Shown: in pieces, positions 11,935 to 29,092 of the stretch | Layout of the letters: each line of letters starts with the position of its first letter | Position numbering within the stretch: position 1 is the first letter of the stretch | DNA from: Lytechinus pictus | Taxonomy: Eukaryota; Echinodermata; Echinoidea; Temnopleuroida; Toxopneustidae | Assembly (NCBI RefSeq): GCF_037042905.1 | Contig: NC_087261.1 | Coordinates: 26,559,817 to 26,623,816, forward strand | Direction: 5' to 3' | DNA length: 64,000 bases | Notes under the pieces: generated by a model | Database searches by the model: none | Told to the model about the DNA's origin: nothing | The model's input: the letters and a program-made list of their open reading frames with translations, nothing else | Made by a program: the position numbers and the translations under genes

Positions 11935-12305
11935 TTAGTAAGGGCATTTTTAAAAGTTGTCGTTGATGGCTGGTCTACAAGACTACAGTTTCTGGAAGAA
12001 CTAGAAGGCCATTCCACTGGTTGATAGTTCGGATGAAGAAGGAATTGGCAAATGAGTCTGAGTTTGTGTACTGCTGTTGGAATTGTCGAGTGTGTCCTCT
12101 TCTGCCTCTTGATGGCTTGGGCTTGATTAAGTTTTCATGATCTATGTCCAGTTGGCCATTCAGGATCATGTAGAGGCAAGTTAGGCGATGACACTCCTTC
12201 TTTCACGGAGTGGGGCCCACTCTAAGTCCTTAAGAATGGCACTGATGCTAGTGTCACGTCCATACGTGTTAGAGACAAATCTAGCTGCTAGATCTATATT
12301 TTATA
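11935..12305 (-). pseudogene. LINE reverse-transcriptase C-terminal remnant (CR1/L2/Jockey-like)
   Basis: Read on the minus strand, the first frame gives a segment with YGRDTSISAILKDLEWAPL followed by RERR. After a frame break come LTCLYMILNGQLDI, RGRRGHTRQF and SFFIRTINQWNGL. This order (I..IL..L.W..L..RR, LY.I.NG, RGH, SFF.RTI..WN.L) is the well-known tail that follows the RT domain of CR1/L2/Jockey-type non-LTR retrotransposons. The 5' portion of the element is missing and at least one frameshift and stop are present, so it is a dead, 5'-truncated insertion. It starts just beyond the TIR element ending at 11896. The exact clade cannot be resolved by eye. Confidence 0.7.
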
Positions 12306-13616
12306 GGCGGGGTGTTTCTGAAATTTATGATAAACAATTAAAATTTGTATGAAGCAGAAGCTTGCTTTTATTTTAAATCAAATTTTATACAATTTCATGA
12401 GATATCACATCATTTTATAAACAAATATTTTGTTTCATTTTAACGGACGAATAAAATATGTTTGCAGATAATTTATTTGAAATGCGTTTCACATGGCGCA
12501 TCATAAAAAATGGGCGACACGAAAGACGGTCCTTGCAAAGAAAGACCCTTCGTGCAATCTGCCCCTGCTGATCCCAGAGATCTACAGCTGGTTGCTGCAT
12601 TGTTGAAGTTAAATAGCATTATTCCGTATAAGACTAAGACTGAGCACAAAACGCTACCTCCTTAGGGCCATTTCATTCCTTGTTTTTATTTGGCAATAAG
12701 TCATGATTGACTATTTTTGCCACACACTGTATGAAAAGTAGGGTAACAATTTTATTTAGTATTATTTTTTATTATTTTTTTTTTATTATTTCTTTTATAT
12801 CTATTCCCTTTTTTCTATGAAAGAAAGAAAGAAAAAAACCCAACATTTAAATACATATGAAACAAAAAACTGAGGAATAAGATATCAGCAAACAATAGGG
12901 GGATTACTTCCCGAAAACGATAAGGTTGTTGATCGAAGATCTATGAGATATTACATAAAAGAAAAACATTCTAATAGGAGGGGATAACGTTTTAACAAGT
13001 TTTTCGGTACTTTGAATTTTCAATGTACCAAGCACCATTTGTGATAAATTAAGCATTTTTTTATTTTTTAAAATATAGATTAGTTACAATTTCAATAATC
13101 TCAGTGGCCTAAGATATATTTTCTGGGGTTATATTGACCCGTAAAGTAAAGACAGAGAGAGAGAGGATTTATGTGATCAAGAAGTGATAAGATAGAAAAA
13201 AACTGATTTGAAATGACTGAAAGAGAGACAGGCAAAGAAAAAACTTAGTTTGAGTAGTCTTGACTGAGGACTCCGTGAGGATATTTTAAAATATTTTTAC
13301 ATATACTTTTTCATCACGCCTCACGGAGCCTTGAAACCCTTCCCATAGACGCATAAGCGAGACCTTTACACCCGGATGGATTAGAGGGTGAAATTTGTTT
13401 GTATCTACTTATTTTATTTATCTATGAACCTTCATACGCCTACTGCGTATGAAGGTGTAAAAAGTGTGTTAGTAAAAAGATGAAAAATTCGAGGTTTCTT
13501 ATCAGACCGATCTCGTGTAGATCCCTCGATCCATTTGTAAACAAAGCCAATACAGTAGACTTGACCCTTGAACCGCTTTGTTATGACGTACCTTCGATTA
13601 GCGATGTTACAAAGTG
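12306..13616. other. Intergenic with two short hairpins
   Basis: No gene recognised. An imperfect inverted repeat pairs CTCCGTGAGG (about 13270) with CCTCACGGAG (about 13319). A perfect 12-bp hairpin occupies 13428-13456 (ACCTTCATACGC and its complement around CTACT). Confidence 0.5.
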
Positions 13617-13742
13617 TCGTTTCGAAGAACAATTTCTAGATAAAAATTATTATTCAACAAACATGACAAATAATAAAATCTATTAAATACGTGATTATAA
13701 ATAATAAATAATTTTCATCTATAAATTGTTCTTCAAAACGAA
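13617..13742. repeat. Foldback repeat
   Basis: The left arm TCGTTTCGAAGAACAATTTC and the right arm, reverse-complemented as TCGTTTTGAAGAACAATTTA, pair over about 45 bp with mismatches around an AT-rich centre. Probably a small MITE; no coding content. Confidence 0.55.
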
Positions 13743-13905
13743 CATCCTGCCCAAGTTTCAGGTCTTATGATCAAGGTCAAAGGTCATTTAGGGTCAATGA
13801 ACTTTGACCATGTTGGGGGTATTTGTTGAATTTCCATTGCAACTTTAAAAGTTTGTGGAGCTACATGTAGTTCATGAAACTTAGACATAAGAGTAATATG
13901 ATCTA
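13743..13905. repeat. Fragment of the 10960-11896 repeat family
   Basis: About one repeat unit, with 'tgatcaaggtcaaaggtcat', 'gggtcaatgaactttg' and 'gttcatgaaactta', matching the internal units at 11050-11850. It lacks terminal inverted repeats. Confidence 0.7.
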
Positions 13906-14195
13906 ATTTCAGCCAATCAGATTTGTTTTAAACGATGACATCATGACCAATATGCTGCGGTTAAGAAGAGCTAGTGCCATGAGATGCTGCGCGCTATGCG
14001 CTGGCCTGCAGTGTGTTTGTACTGAGATGGAATTGGCAACTGGTAGCATTCGGATATTTATCGTGCAGTCGCATCGCATAGTGTGCGCTGGGCTTAATAC
14101 TGAACCTCTGAACCAAGCCTCTGTGTTCGGTTTTGGTTTGGAAGTGCCATGTTCAGCAAACTCGTTCCATTTAGCTACATGTACATTGCACCAGC

Positions 14196-14264
14196 ACTAG
14201 CCAGAGGCATTTATTATTTTGGGTCATCTCAGATGACCCAAAATAATAAATGCCTCTGGCTAGT
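14196..14264. repeat. 69-bp perfect palindrome
   Basis: Positions 14196-14229 and 14231-14264 are exact reverse complements (34-bp arms) around a single C. The arms carry CCAGAGGCATTTATTATTTT followed by GGGTCATCT. No mismatches were found by eye. A near-loopless perfect palindrome of this size is unstable in cloning hosts and implies recent origin or repair-driven maintenance. Confidence 0.85.
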
Positions 14265-14358
14265 CCATCCGTTCTTTCCATCATTTTCTCATGACCTGTG
14301 TCTCAAATTCTATTTCCTGTTAAAATTAATTACCAACTGAAGCTCTCTGGAATTTTGT

Positions 14359-14560
14359 GTCTCGCTTGCAAAGCAGGCACCACTTTTCCGAAGCGACGAC
14401 GATGACATTGACAGCTGAAAATTAATGATTTGTTTGCTCTTTATTTAAAAAGCGTGTCATAAAATCAAATGAAACTTTAATGAGATTATTATCATAATGT
14501 CTACATAGAATGTTATCAAGTCAAGTTCAAAGGTCATTTTCGGTCAGTGAACTTTATAGC
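14359..14560. repeat. Diverged end of the 10960-11896 family
   Basis: GTGTCTCGCTTGCAAAGCAG followed by CCACTTTTCCGAAGCGACGA resembles the left end of the element at 10960. A later 'caagttcaaaggtcatt' block matches its core. A degenerate partial copy just upstream of the C8orf76-like gene. Confidence 0.55.
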
Positions 14561-14639
14561 TCATGAAGGAAACAAAAATATGATTTTTTGCTTTTCTACT
14601 TTGCAGCTTCTTCCATAGCATTAATCAGCCGATTGAGTC

Positions 14640-21081
<6,442 letters not shown>

Positions 21082-21331
21082 TTATCACTAATTGTAAAGG
21101 CTAAGCCCACCCCAACAAAAAGTTTATTTTGGTAGTAGAGAAAAGCATAAAGCTGATAATTTTGTCAAAATAGAATGTGAAATAAGAAAGTTATTCGCTG
21201 ATAACTTCTATTTGCATATATACTATCCTGTATGCAAATAATGCAATCAATGATCTGACAATCATTATTATTTTGTAATATGCAGAGTAGCAGGCCCCTA
21301 CAGTTTCTGTTTTCAGGCAGTATATTTATAT

Positions 21332-21471
21332 AATATTGACTGGTCTTGAGGGGAACATCAAATATATTGCCAGCAAAAGAATCATATTGGCCCGAGTCTT
21401 TAGACGAGGGCAATATGGGTCTTTTAAGGGCAACATATTTGATGTTCCCCGAAAGAAGGGCAGTCAATATT
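21332..21471. repeat. Foldback repeat 3' of the C8orf76-like gene
   Basis: AATATTGACTG at 21332-21342 pairs with CAGTCAATATT at 21461-21471. GGGGAACATCAAATATATTG pairs with CAACATATTTGATGTTCCCC inside. Likely a MITE. The surrounding 21082-22460 shows no gene; a possible AATAAA lies at 21823-21828. Confidence 0.6.
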
Positions 21472-22464
21472 TTTATTATCATCCAAATCAGATATTTAGA
21501 GCAAAAATCATAACAGTGATATCTTTTAAGAATAGAGTTCTGTTGTGTCATGATAATATAAGTGTCTAGGCTCTGCACTTTACCATTATGACGTACTTGC
21601 AAGCGCCCAGATCCAGCGTTGTCTTTATTATGACGTAGATCGTTGGTGCGCGGAACATTATGAAGCGTATCGAGCGTATCACTTCATTCGCATCCTCAAA
21701 GGCCAGGATGTGAGACCAGGGAAAATACAAAGGTATATTTTGCGTCGTCTCTGCATGCAAAGTCAATACGCGCATTGAGACCGAGAAAAATACAAACAAT
21801 ATATCTATCCCTTCCTGATAATAATAAAATACAGGGAAATACGGTTTTGTAAATGACCAGCTCAGATGTCTGATTCGGGTGATAATGTACAATAATTGGG
21901 CTTGAACTTGCAATAATTTCTTTTGTAGACCTAGTGAGTGAAACTGACCAGTATCCCTGGAAACAAAATATTTTAATTATCATAGCTTTCAGGTGATAAA
22001 GTAGTTTTTCACTGATTGAAGATAAATTATAACAATGATGATATTACATGTTCTATTGTAAAGTAAAAAGCATATTCCAAGTTTTACATTAATGGTGTTG
22101 TCGAATAACAAGGGGGAAGTTCAACTGATTCTATTTCTGGGTTGATATATTTGATTGTGAGTGTGGCATGTTTAATAATGACTCTCCTAGCAATGGCGAA
22201 TACCCTAGCCACAGCTGCTGGGAAAGTTCAGCTAATTTTATTTCAGGGTTGATTAATTTGACAGCGAGTGCGGCATAAACTTATTGGTAAGTGCTCGTTG
22301 TGGCGCTTTGCCTGGAGTACCCTTATGTCTCTGATAGAATGGCAAATACTCTAGCCTCTGCTGGTGTCGGACAAACACAGACAAAAATATTGTTTTTGAT
22401 AAATGATGCATCCTTCAACTTAATGCGCACAGCAAAGGGAAATCTTGTAAACTTAGACATTTTT

Positions 22465-23020
22465 TACTAACTTGTTGGAGGAGCTTGGCCTTGAACCCAT
22501 GTTTGGTGTCCCCTTATATCCCTCCTTGCTATTGAAAACACTCGTGACAACTAGTGTCAGACAAACACTGATGAAATCAGCGTGCTAGATCACGCATCCA
22601 TCTCTTGCAGGTCGCTACAGCGGCCAATATTGTAACTTCGATTTTTTTACTAACTTGTTTTGCTAATTGCTGGAGGAGCTTGGACCTGAAGCCAATATCG
22701 TAAACTTCAAAATTTTTACTAGTTACTAAGTGCTGCAGGAGCTTGGCCTCAAACCCATGTGTGATATCCCCTTATATCCCTCCTTGCTATTCAAAACACT
22801 CGTGACAACAAGTGTCAGACAAACACTGATGAAATCAGCGTGCTAGATCACGCATCCATCTCCTTACAGCTTGCTACAGCGGCCAATATTGTAACTTCGA
22901 TTTTTTTACTAACTTGTTTTGCTAATTGCTGGAGGAGCTTGGACCTGAAGCCATGTTTGGTGTCTCCTTATATCCCTCCTTGCTATTGAAAACACTCTCG
23001 TGACAACTAGTGTAGGACTC
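22465..23020. repeat. Direct repeats, two to three units
   Basis: Blocks reading 'ccttatatccctccttgcta', 'caaacactgatgaaatcagc', 'cgcatccatctc', 'gccaatattgtaacttcg' and 'gctggaggagcttgg' recur two to three times at about 280-300-bp spacing. Non-coding, between the host gene and the Polinton-like element; origin unknown. Confidence 0.7.
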
Positions 23021-23292
23021 CTAATCCTTGTCTGAAATTTTGAAGGATATTTATTTTTTATCATGCATGTGATATTGTGTAGTGGTGTTTTTAATCAATC
23101 AATCGAATCACCATAACAATCAACATTTCATCACAAAATTTCCATGCTGGGTGCAAGTTGTATATACTGGTTGGCTTAGAAAATCCTGTCAGTAAGAAAA
23201 CCGTCTGGACCTTTGTGAGTAAAGTCCTTAACGTTTCTGGCAGGACCAACATCATTTTACGCACACGTTCCATCTGTAGACAAGTTCTGTTT

Positions 23293-23637
23293 TTATTTGC
23301 GCCCGGTGTCAAGGTTGGAAAGAGCACCCAAGACAGGACCGACGAGATTGGAAATAAAAGGGATGAAGAAGCCTCCTCGCTGGGTGATGATTCGCTTTTG
23401 TTCTTTTAACGGTGTTTTTCTGTCTGCCAGTTTTCAAAGACGATGCTTATGCTTATTCAGTGAAAGTTTATGCGTGGGAGAGAGTTTGACGTTTCCACGG
23501 ACCACGTTGAAAACACACTCGCAGATGGCCTCGATGAGCCCCTTGTCCGCAGTCTCGAGGAGTTGACGTCGTTGCTTCGGTGAACAGTGAGCCAGTGCCT
23601 TCACGAGAACAGCATGGGTCCGTACTTGACGAGACAT
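23293..23637 (-). pseudogene. Small Polinton/adintovirus-type accessory protein, frameshifted
   Basis: The probable start is the ATG at 23635-23637 (MSRQVRTHAVLVKALAHCSP). An upstream in-frame ATG would only add a hydrophobic stretch overlapping the ATPase end. The first frame, 67 codons, has the pattern L..L....P..RR.LL..A....I..ICEC..NV..GNV.L, then stops at 23434-23436. The next frame continues with LKEQKRIITQRGGFFIPF and a Gly/Leu-rich hydrophobic end to a stop at 23293-23295. A helical basic part followed by 'QRGGF' and a hydrophobic tail is typical of a small protein that sits beside the ATPase in adintovirus-like elements. Its function is not known to me; a minor virion or membrane-active role is only a guess. 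One frameshift separates the halves. Confidence 0.6.
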
Positions 23638-23665
23638 GATTACTAACCTAAACCCTATATACAAT

Positions 23666-24395
23666 TTAATCAAATTTTATACTTTGGAAACGTATAAAGC
23701 GAATTGAGTCTCTCCAGGAAAAAATATTCGTTCTAAGACGAAATTCTTTGGGGGTATCTTGTTCAAGGTCAACAAATAAATACCCCCATTTATTTTTCGT
23801 AGCATCGAGAAATGATTCATGAAAAAACTTAACGCGTCCAGGATACATTTGCTTACCGAGACAAGTGATTTGTAATTTGTCCCTGCAATTTTTAAAAAGA
23901 CAGTAATACTGAGTATTGAGGGAAATGGTCCCCGATTCTTTACTCTTATGAAATAAATTTTGTGTAATAAAAATAACGCTAACGTTTCTATGGTGGCATA
24001 CTTTTGTAAACAGAGCGGACACTCTTTTCTCCCCTACTGCAACATCCGTCAAATCATCTATGACAAACAATGTCGGCCGTTCGGTAGATGTAAAATCATT
24101 AAAATCAGGAGGTAAATTTTCATAAAATTCAATATCTGGAATGGACTGACGCATGTATGTATAACAAGGTTGATATGAATTCGCTATAAAACCACACAAT
24201 TTTCTGAGGTGGTTGATCAGTCATTTTAGATGCGTTTTCAAGAAGCCGCTTCATAAATTGTGTTTTACCTGAAAAACTCGGTCCAACAACCATGCATGAA
24301 AAGCTATATTTTAAGCGCATGTCCATATTATTAATTAACCTACCTTCTGATGTATGTAGGTTATCCGCGGCCAAAAAAGAAAAGAAAAGAAACAA
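23666..24395 (-). pseudogene. A32/FtsK-like genome-packaging ATPase, frameshifted
   Basis: The N-terminal frame (to 24395) has a Walker A motif, CMVVGPSFSGKTQF. The second frame (23666-24199) has a Walker B, TLFVIDDLTDV, then HHRNVSVIFITQN (sensor-like Gln/Asn), ISLNTQYYCLFKN and a C-terminal DATKNKWGYLFVDLEQ. This order is diagnostic of the A32-like packaging ATPases of Polintons, adintoviruses and NCLDV-like elements, which drive DNA into capsids. The two frames meet near 24170-24190, so one indel breaks the gene; otherwise length is close to normal (about 230-240 residues). The exact start is uncertain: the most natural is the MDMRLKYSF methionine, about 24330. It overlaps the downstream small gene slightly, a compact virus-like layout. 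Confidence 0.8.
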
Positions 24396-24621
24396 AGTTA
24401 ATAATTAGGACATGGAATTATAAACAAACGTAAAAAAGTGAACGTGATGCTTTACAGTGAAATACAAGAGATGTGGGTACACTCCTAATAAAAAATTACC
24501 ATATGTTGTAAATATGGTAGAATCAGTGTATATGTATAACTGTAAAATACATAAAGAAAAAGTATAATTCAAAAGAAATTTCTTTAAAATAGAAGTAACA
24601 TCGGACCGCAGGTCCTACGCA

Positions 24622-24852
24622 TCATCCAATCGAAAATGAACTAACACTCTCGTTAACATACAAGCCGTTTTTATAAGTGTAATAATCTGTTTCATTCAAG
24701 GCGCGATTGTCTTTGATCAGCATTTCTACATAAAAGGTTAGAAAAAATAGGAATATTAACAATGCCAGCATGTAGATATTCCAAACGGTATCTTGACCCT
24801 TTAATGCTTTTCTAAAGAGGACCTGTAACGTTACCATACGATCGCGATCCAT
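24622..24852 (-). CDS. Small single-pass membrane protein
   Basis: A 76-residue ORF from the ATG at 24850-24852. The N-terminus is charged (MDRDRMVTLQVLFRKALKGQ). A hydrophobic segment at about residues 27-47 (YMLALLIFLFFLTFYVEML) should span a membrane, and the C-terminal third is polar. It lies between the polymerase and ATPase in the same orientation. Small membrane proteins at this position occur in Polinton/adintovirus-like elements, but I do not recognise a named family. It is the only apparently unbroken frame of the element; at this length that is weak evidence of selection. Confidence 0.5.
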   Translation of the reverse strand: MDRDRMVTLQVLFRKALKGQDTVWNIYMLALLIFLFFLTFYVEMLIKDNRALNETDYYTYKNGLYVNESVSSFSIG

Positions 24853-25136
24853 ATTGTGGCTTTATTGATAGTTAAAAATTTTTTGACAGAGATTAAAGTG
24901 TATGTACCTACTTTTACCACAGCCTTCCTACAAGTGACACAAATAAATGCCTTTAGCCATTTATATAGGCGTGATATCTACATGTCCGTAAGGTAGTGTA
25001 TTGCCATTTTCAAGACTTGGTGAACACAATCCGATAGTCTTTTTTAGTCTGTTTTGTTAAGATAGTTTTGTTTTTACTATCCCTTAATATTTTTTATTCA
25101 TGAATTGTTTTGATCCTGCCAGGAGCTTACTGAATG

Positions 25137-26976
25137 AGTTCCCTCATGGTATTGTGATTGATGACCATGGAGTTGACAACGTTTAAAGTAAAACCCCTGA
25201 CTTTGCATACGGTGTTACCTTTGTTCGTCCGATAATTTTTAGGCCCACCGCATAACCATGTTTGTATAAACTCGCTATCGTATCATCAATTTCATTGGAA
25301 AGATCCCTTACAAAATCTCCCGTGGGAGGGTTAAGATGTTCAACATGAGGGTCCGTCTTGAAAACGACACTGTCTGTATCGTAGTACAGAACCCTATCCC
25401 CCAATTGTTCAAGGACGGTGTACAGTTTTAGCCTGGCTAAAGCCGTTGTAAACGAGGCAATGATTATATTCGTATTGACATTATGATCGACAAAACCACT
25501 TGCCATGGTGTATTGTACCTCGATTAAATGTTCATTCAAGACTATGATGTCTTGAATGTCCAAGGATTTGTCATTCAACATGTCCAATAATTCAGCGTTT
25601 GTTTTAATGAATGTGGTTTTATGTAAATTGCTTCTTTCAGCAAACTTTCCCCAAAGTACATTAATGATTCCTTTCGATATTGCACGCAATCCTTGTTTTT
25701 TTTTCAATTTTGGCAGGGTCAAGCGCGATTCCCTCATGTTCGAGGTATTTTGCGATATAACTCTCCTTTTCTACGCTGGTAATTGCATGGGCGAGGTAAC
25801 CCGAGGTTTCTTGTTTTATTTTTATAAACACGTCAATATAGGGGGCAAATAACCCACCTTTGCGGGTTTGAGGATTGTTTTGTGTAGAAGCTGAAAAATG
25901 CCATACTTCTTCGAAATTCAGATTAGAATACCCCATTTCCACAGCCTTTTTCAACTCCTCCGATACCCATACCCCCTGCAATGCGCGTTTACTATCGTCA
26001 TGGGAACAAAGGCCTTGATTAAGAGAGTTAGTACATGTCCTACATAGAGAGAAAGTCAATTTCCCTCCTGAACGGTATGACAAGACGGGGTAAAAGAATC
26101 TCTTCGGCGGGAGGATACTGTACATTTGACAAGACCAAGCTAATATCTTTCAAGGGTGGGAAATTCAAGTGTATGATGGTGGGATGTCCGATGGGATATT
26201 TGCCAATTTATTAATGAAAGGATATAGACTCGTGAAGTCATAGTACTTTATCTTTTCACCCGGTTTTGCGTGGTAGAAAAGTGAATCCCTTGGATTGAGT
26301 GGTTCTTGAAAGGCATTTTTAAGGTGTGCAATGTGAGGGTGGACATTGGGATATTTCCGAATATTTCTCCATTCGCACTCCCACGTGTAGCACATGGTGT
26401 AGTCAGCATCTTTCAAGAGCTTAATCCTATGCATTGTCTCATTGTACAGTCGTCCCACTGTTTTGTCAAGTTTTGTGTTCTTAAATAAGGATTTTGGAAA
26501 ACAAGTGGGACACCCGTGGTAAAAACATCCTAAAAATTCCCAAATATATTTCTTCCCATCATCCCCCTTCCTTTAGCCGTCAACAAACCTCCCATGCTTT
26601 TTCCTTTCCCCACCGTTGAAATGATGTTTGATCTCAGTACCACTGATGGTTGCTTCATGGTGCAACCAGGAGAGATTGCTTTTTAGCATGCGTATATCCT
26701 TCTTGAGGGATAAGCGCGATTATATTTCTTTTGAACCATCTGCTCCAAATACATGTATTTCATTTGACGTTGAAGATAGTCTATAAAGGGTTTCGCGTCC
26801 AGGAGGGTTGGCCGTTTATGCCTAGCCCTCGATGTGTGTAGATATATCTGTTCGATCTGTGAAACGTCTAATTTACTTACTATTTTTTCATTACCAATCC
26901 TGGTTCAAACAATCTTTCGCCATCCTCCCCTACAATAAAGTCTGGGCCATGTGCCGCTTTGCTAATCGCATCCATT
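25137..26976 (-). pseudogene. Protein-primed DNA polymerase B, copy 1 (catalytic core retained, broken)
   Basis: Family B polymerase of the protein-primed type. Motif A is intact (KIKYYDFTSLYPFINK, near 26230-26260). The motif B region reads INVLWGKFAERSN (near 25660) and motif C is VLYYDTDSVVF (near 25380). The N-terminal end carries the characteristic Cys/His block seen complete in the other copies (YHGCPTCFPKSEF). The reading frame is broken at least near 26200-26220, 26100-26130 and 25690-25740; the last break is at a long T run. Compared with copy 2 at 29093-31000 it keeps a normal motif A but has more frameshifts. It replicated the element's linear DNA in the ancestor; now inactive. Confidence 0.85.
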
Positions 26977-27853
26977 AAGGTGATGTACTCAATGATGTGG
27001 TACAGTTCAGTAATACGCATTTCATCATTCACATGAGCGTTACACGTACCTTAGTCTGAAGGGATTTCCTTGTCAACTTGTAAGATTGAAAACTAAGAGA
27101 ATGATATTTGAGGTAGGTCTATCCCTAGTTTGAAATTTCGAATTGTGAATGATATTCACTGTGTGAGGATTGTTATAACTTTAACGAGAGATAATGAGGG
27201 GGCGCTGCATGGAAATGTCAACATTTTAGGGTGGACTTGACGGTCCCGCATCGTGAAGCACACCGTGTAGTCAGCATCTTTCAAGAGCTTAATCATATGC
27301 ATTTTCTCATTGTACAGTCGTCCCACTGTTTTGTCAAGTTTTGTGTTCTTAAATTCGGATTTTGGAAAACAAGTGGGACACCCGTGGTAAAAATATCCTA
27401 AAAATTCCCAAATATATTTCTTCCCATCTTCCCCCTCCCCGTAGCCGTCAACAAACCTCCCAAGCACTTTCCTTTCCCCACCGTTGAAATGATGTTTGAT
27501 CTCAATACCACTGATGGTTGCTTCATGGTGCAACCATTCTCCCGCCAGGAGAGATTGCTTCTTAGCATGTGTATATCCGTCATGAGGGATAAGCGCGATT
27601 ATATTTCTTTTGAACCATCTGCTCCAAATGCATGTATTTCATTTGACGTTGAAGATAGTCTTTAAAGGGTTTTGCGTCCAGGAGGGTTGGCCGTTTTTTG
27701 CCTAGCCCTCGATGTGTGTAGATATATCTGTTCGATCTGTGAAACGTCTAATTCACTTGATACTTTTTCATTACCAATCCTGATTCGTACAATCTTTCAC
27801 CATCTCCCACAATAAAGTCGGGCCATATGCCGGTTTTACTAATCGCATCCATT
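26977..27853 (-). pseudogene. PolB 5'-fragment array unit 2
   Basis: About 270 bp of the conserved spacer (from 'aggtgatgtactcaatgatg') plus about 610 bp encoding only the polymerase N-terminal region (HHEATISGIEIKHHFNGGER, FVDGYGEGEDGKKYIWEFLG, YHGCPTCF). It breaks off just after LLKDADYTVCF, where the full copies continue into the catalytic domain. No catalytic motifs. Confidence 0.85.
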
Positions 27854-28740
27854 TAGGTGATGTACTCAATGATGTGGTACAGTTCAGTAATACGCATTTC
27901 ATCATTCAAATGTGCGTTACACGTACATGTACCATAGTCTGAATGGATTTTCATGTCAACTTGTAAGATTGAAAACTAAGAGAATGATATTTGACGTAGG
28001 TCTATCCCTAGTTCGAAATTTCGATTTGTGAATGATATTCACTGTGTGAGGATTGTTTATTATTTTATCAAGAGATAATGAGGGAGCGCTGCGTGGAAAT
28101 GTCAACATTTTAGGGTGGACTTGACGGTCCTCGCATCGTGAAGCACACTGTGTAGTCAGCATCTTTCAAGAGCTTAATCCTATGCATTGTCTCATTGTCC
28201 AATTTTCCCACTGTTTTGTCAAGTTGTGTGTTCTTAAATTCGGATTTTGGAAAACAAGTTGGACACCCGTGGTAAAACATCCTAAAAATTCCCAAATATA
28301 TTTCTTCCCATCATCCCCCTTCCCGTAGCCATCAACAAACCTCCCATGCTTTTTTCTTTCCCCACCGTTGAAATGATGTTTGATCTCAATATCACTGATG
28401 GTTGCTTCATGGTGCAACCATTCTCCCGCCAGGAGAGATTGCTTTTTAGCATGCGTATATCCGTCTTGAGGGATAAGCGCGATTATATTTCTTTTGAACC
28501 ATCTGCTCCAAATCCATGTATTTCATTTGACGTTTGAGATAGTCTATAAAGGGTTTCGCGTCCAGGAGGGTTGGCCGTTTATGCCTAGCCCTCGATGTGT
28601 GTAGATATATCTGTTCGATCTGTGAAACGTCTAATTCACTTAATATTTTTTTCATTACCAATCCTGGTTCGTACAATCTTTCACCGTCCTCCCCTACAAT
28701 AAAGTCGGGGCCATATGCTGGTTTTACTAATCGCATCCAT
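27854..28740 (-). pseudogene. PolB 5'-fragment array unit 3
   Basis: Same structure as unit 2. The 96-codon N-terminal frame (MRLVKPAYGPDFIVGEDGER) is open at 28446-28736, and the frame with the Cys/His block follows after a shift. A missing base after YHGCP-region codons splits that frame as well (28110-28417). Confidence 0.85.
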
Positions 28741-29092
28741 TAAGGTGATGTACTCAATGATGTGGTACAGTTCAGTAATACGCATTTCATCATTCACATG
28801 AGCGTTACACGTACCTTAGTCTGAAGGGATTTCCATGTCAACTTGTAAGATTGAAAACTAAGAGAATGATATTTGACGTAGGTCTATCCCTACATTGTAG
28901 TTCGAAATTTCGAATTGTGAATGATATTCACTGTGTGAGGATTGTTTATAACTTTATCGAGAGATAATGAGGGAGCGCTGCGTGGAAATGTCAACATTTT
29001 AGGGCGGACTTGAGGGTCCCCGCATTGTGAAAAACATTTACTCTCCATTTTAAATTCTATTGTTTCATGCCGATGACAAAAGAAAGGATGAT
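28741..29092. repeat. PolB 5'-flank copy joining units 3 and 4
   Basis: Spacer sequence ending in 'gtgaaaaacatttactctcc' matches 35296-35600, the true upstream flank of the last array unit. Here it is fused to the 3' end of polymerase copy 2, marking the junction of a roughly 4-kb duplication. Confidence 0.7.

Noticed and set aside
24853..25136. Possible extra small gene between the TM protein and PolB copy 1
   Set aside because: No ORF with a start and recognisable composition; AT-rich spacer only.
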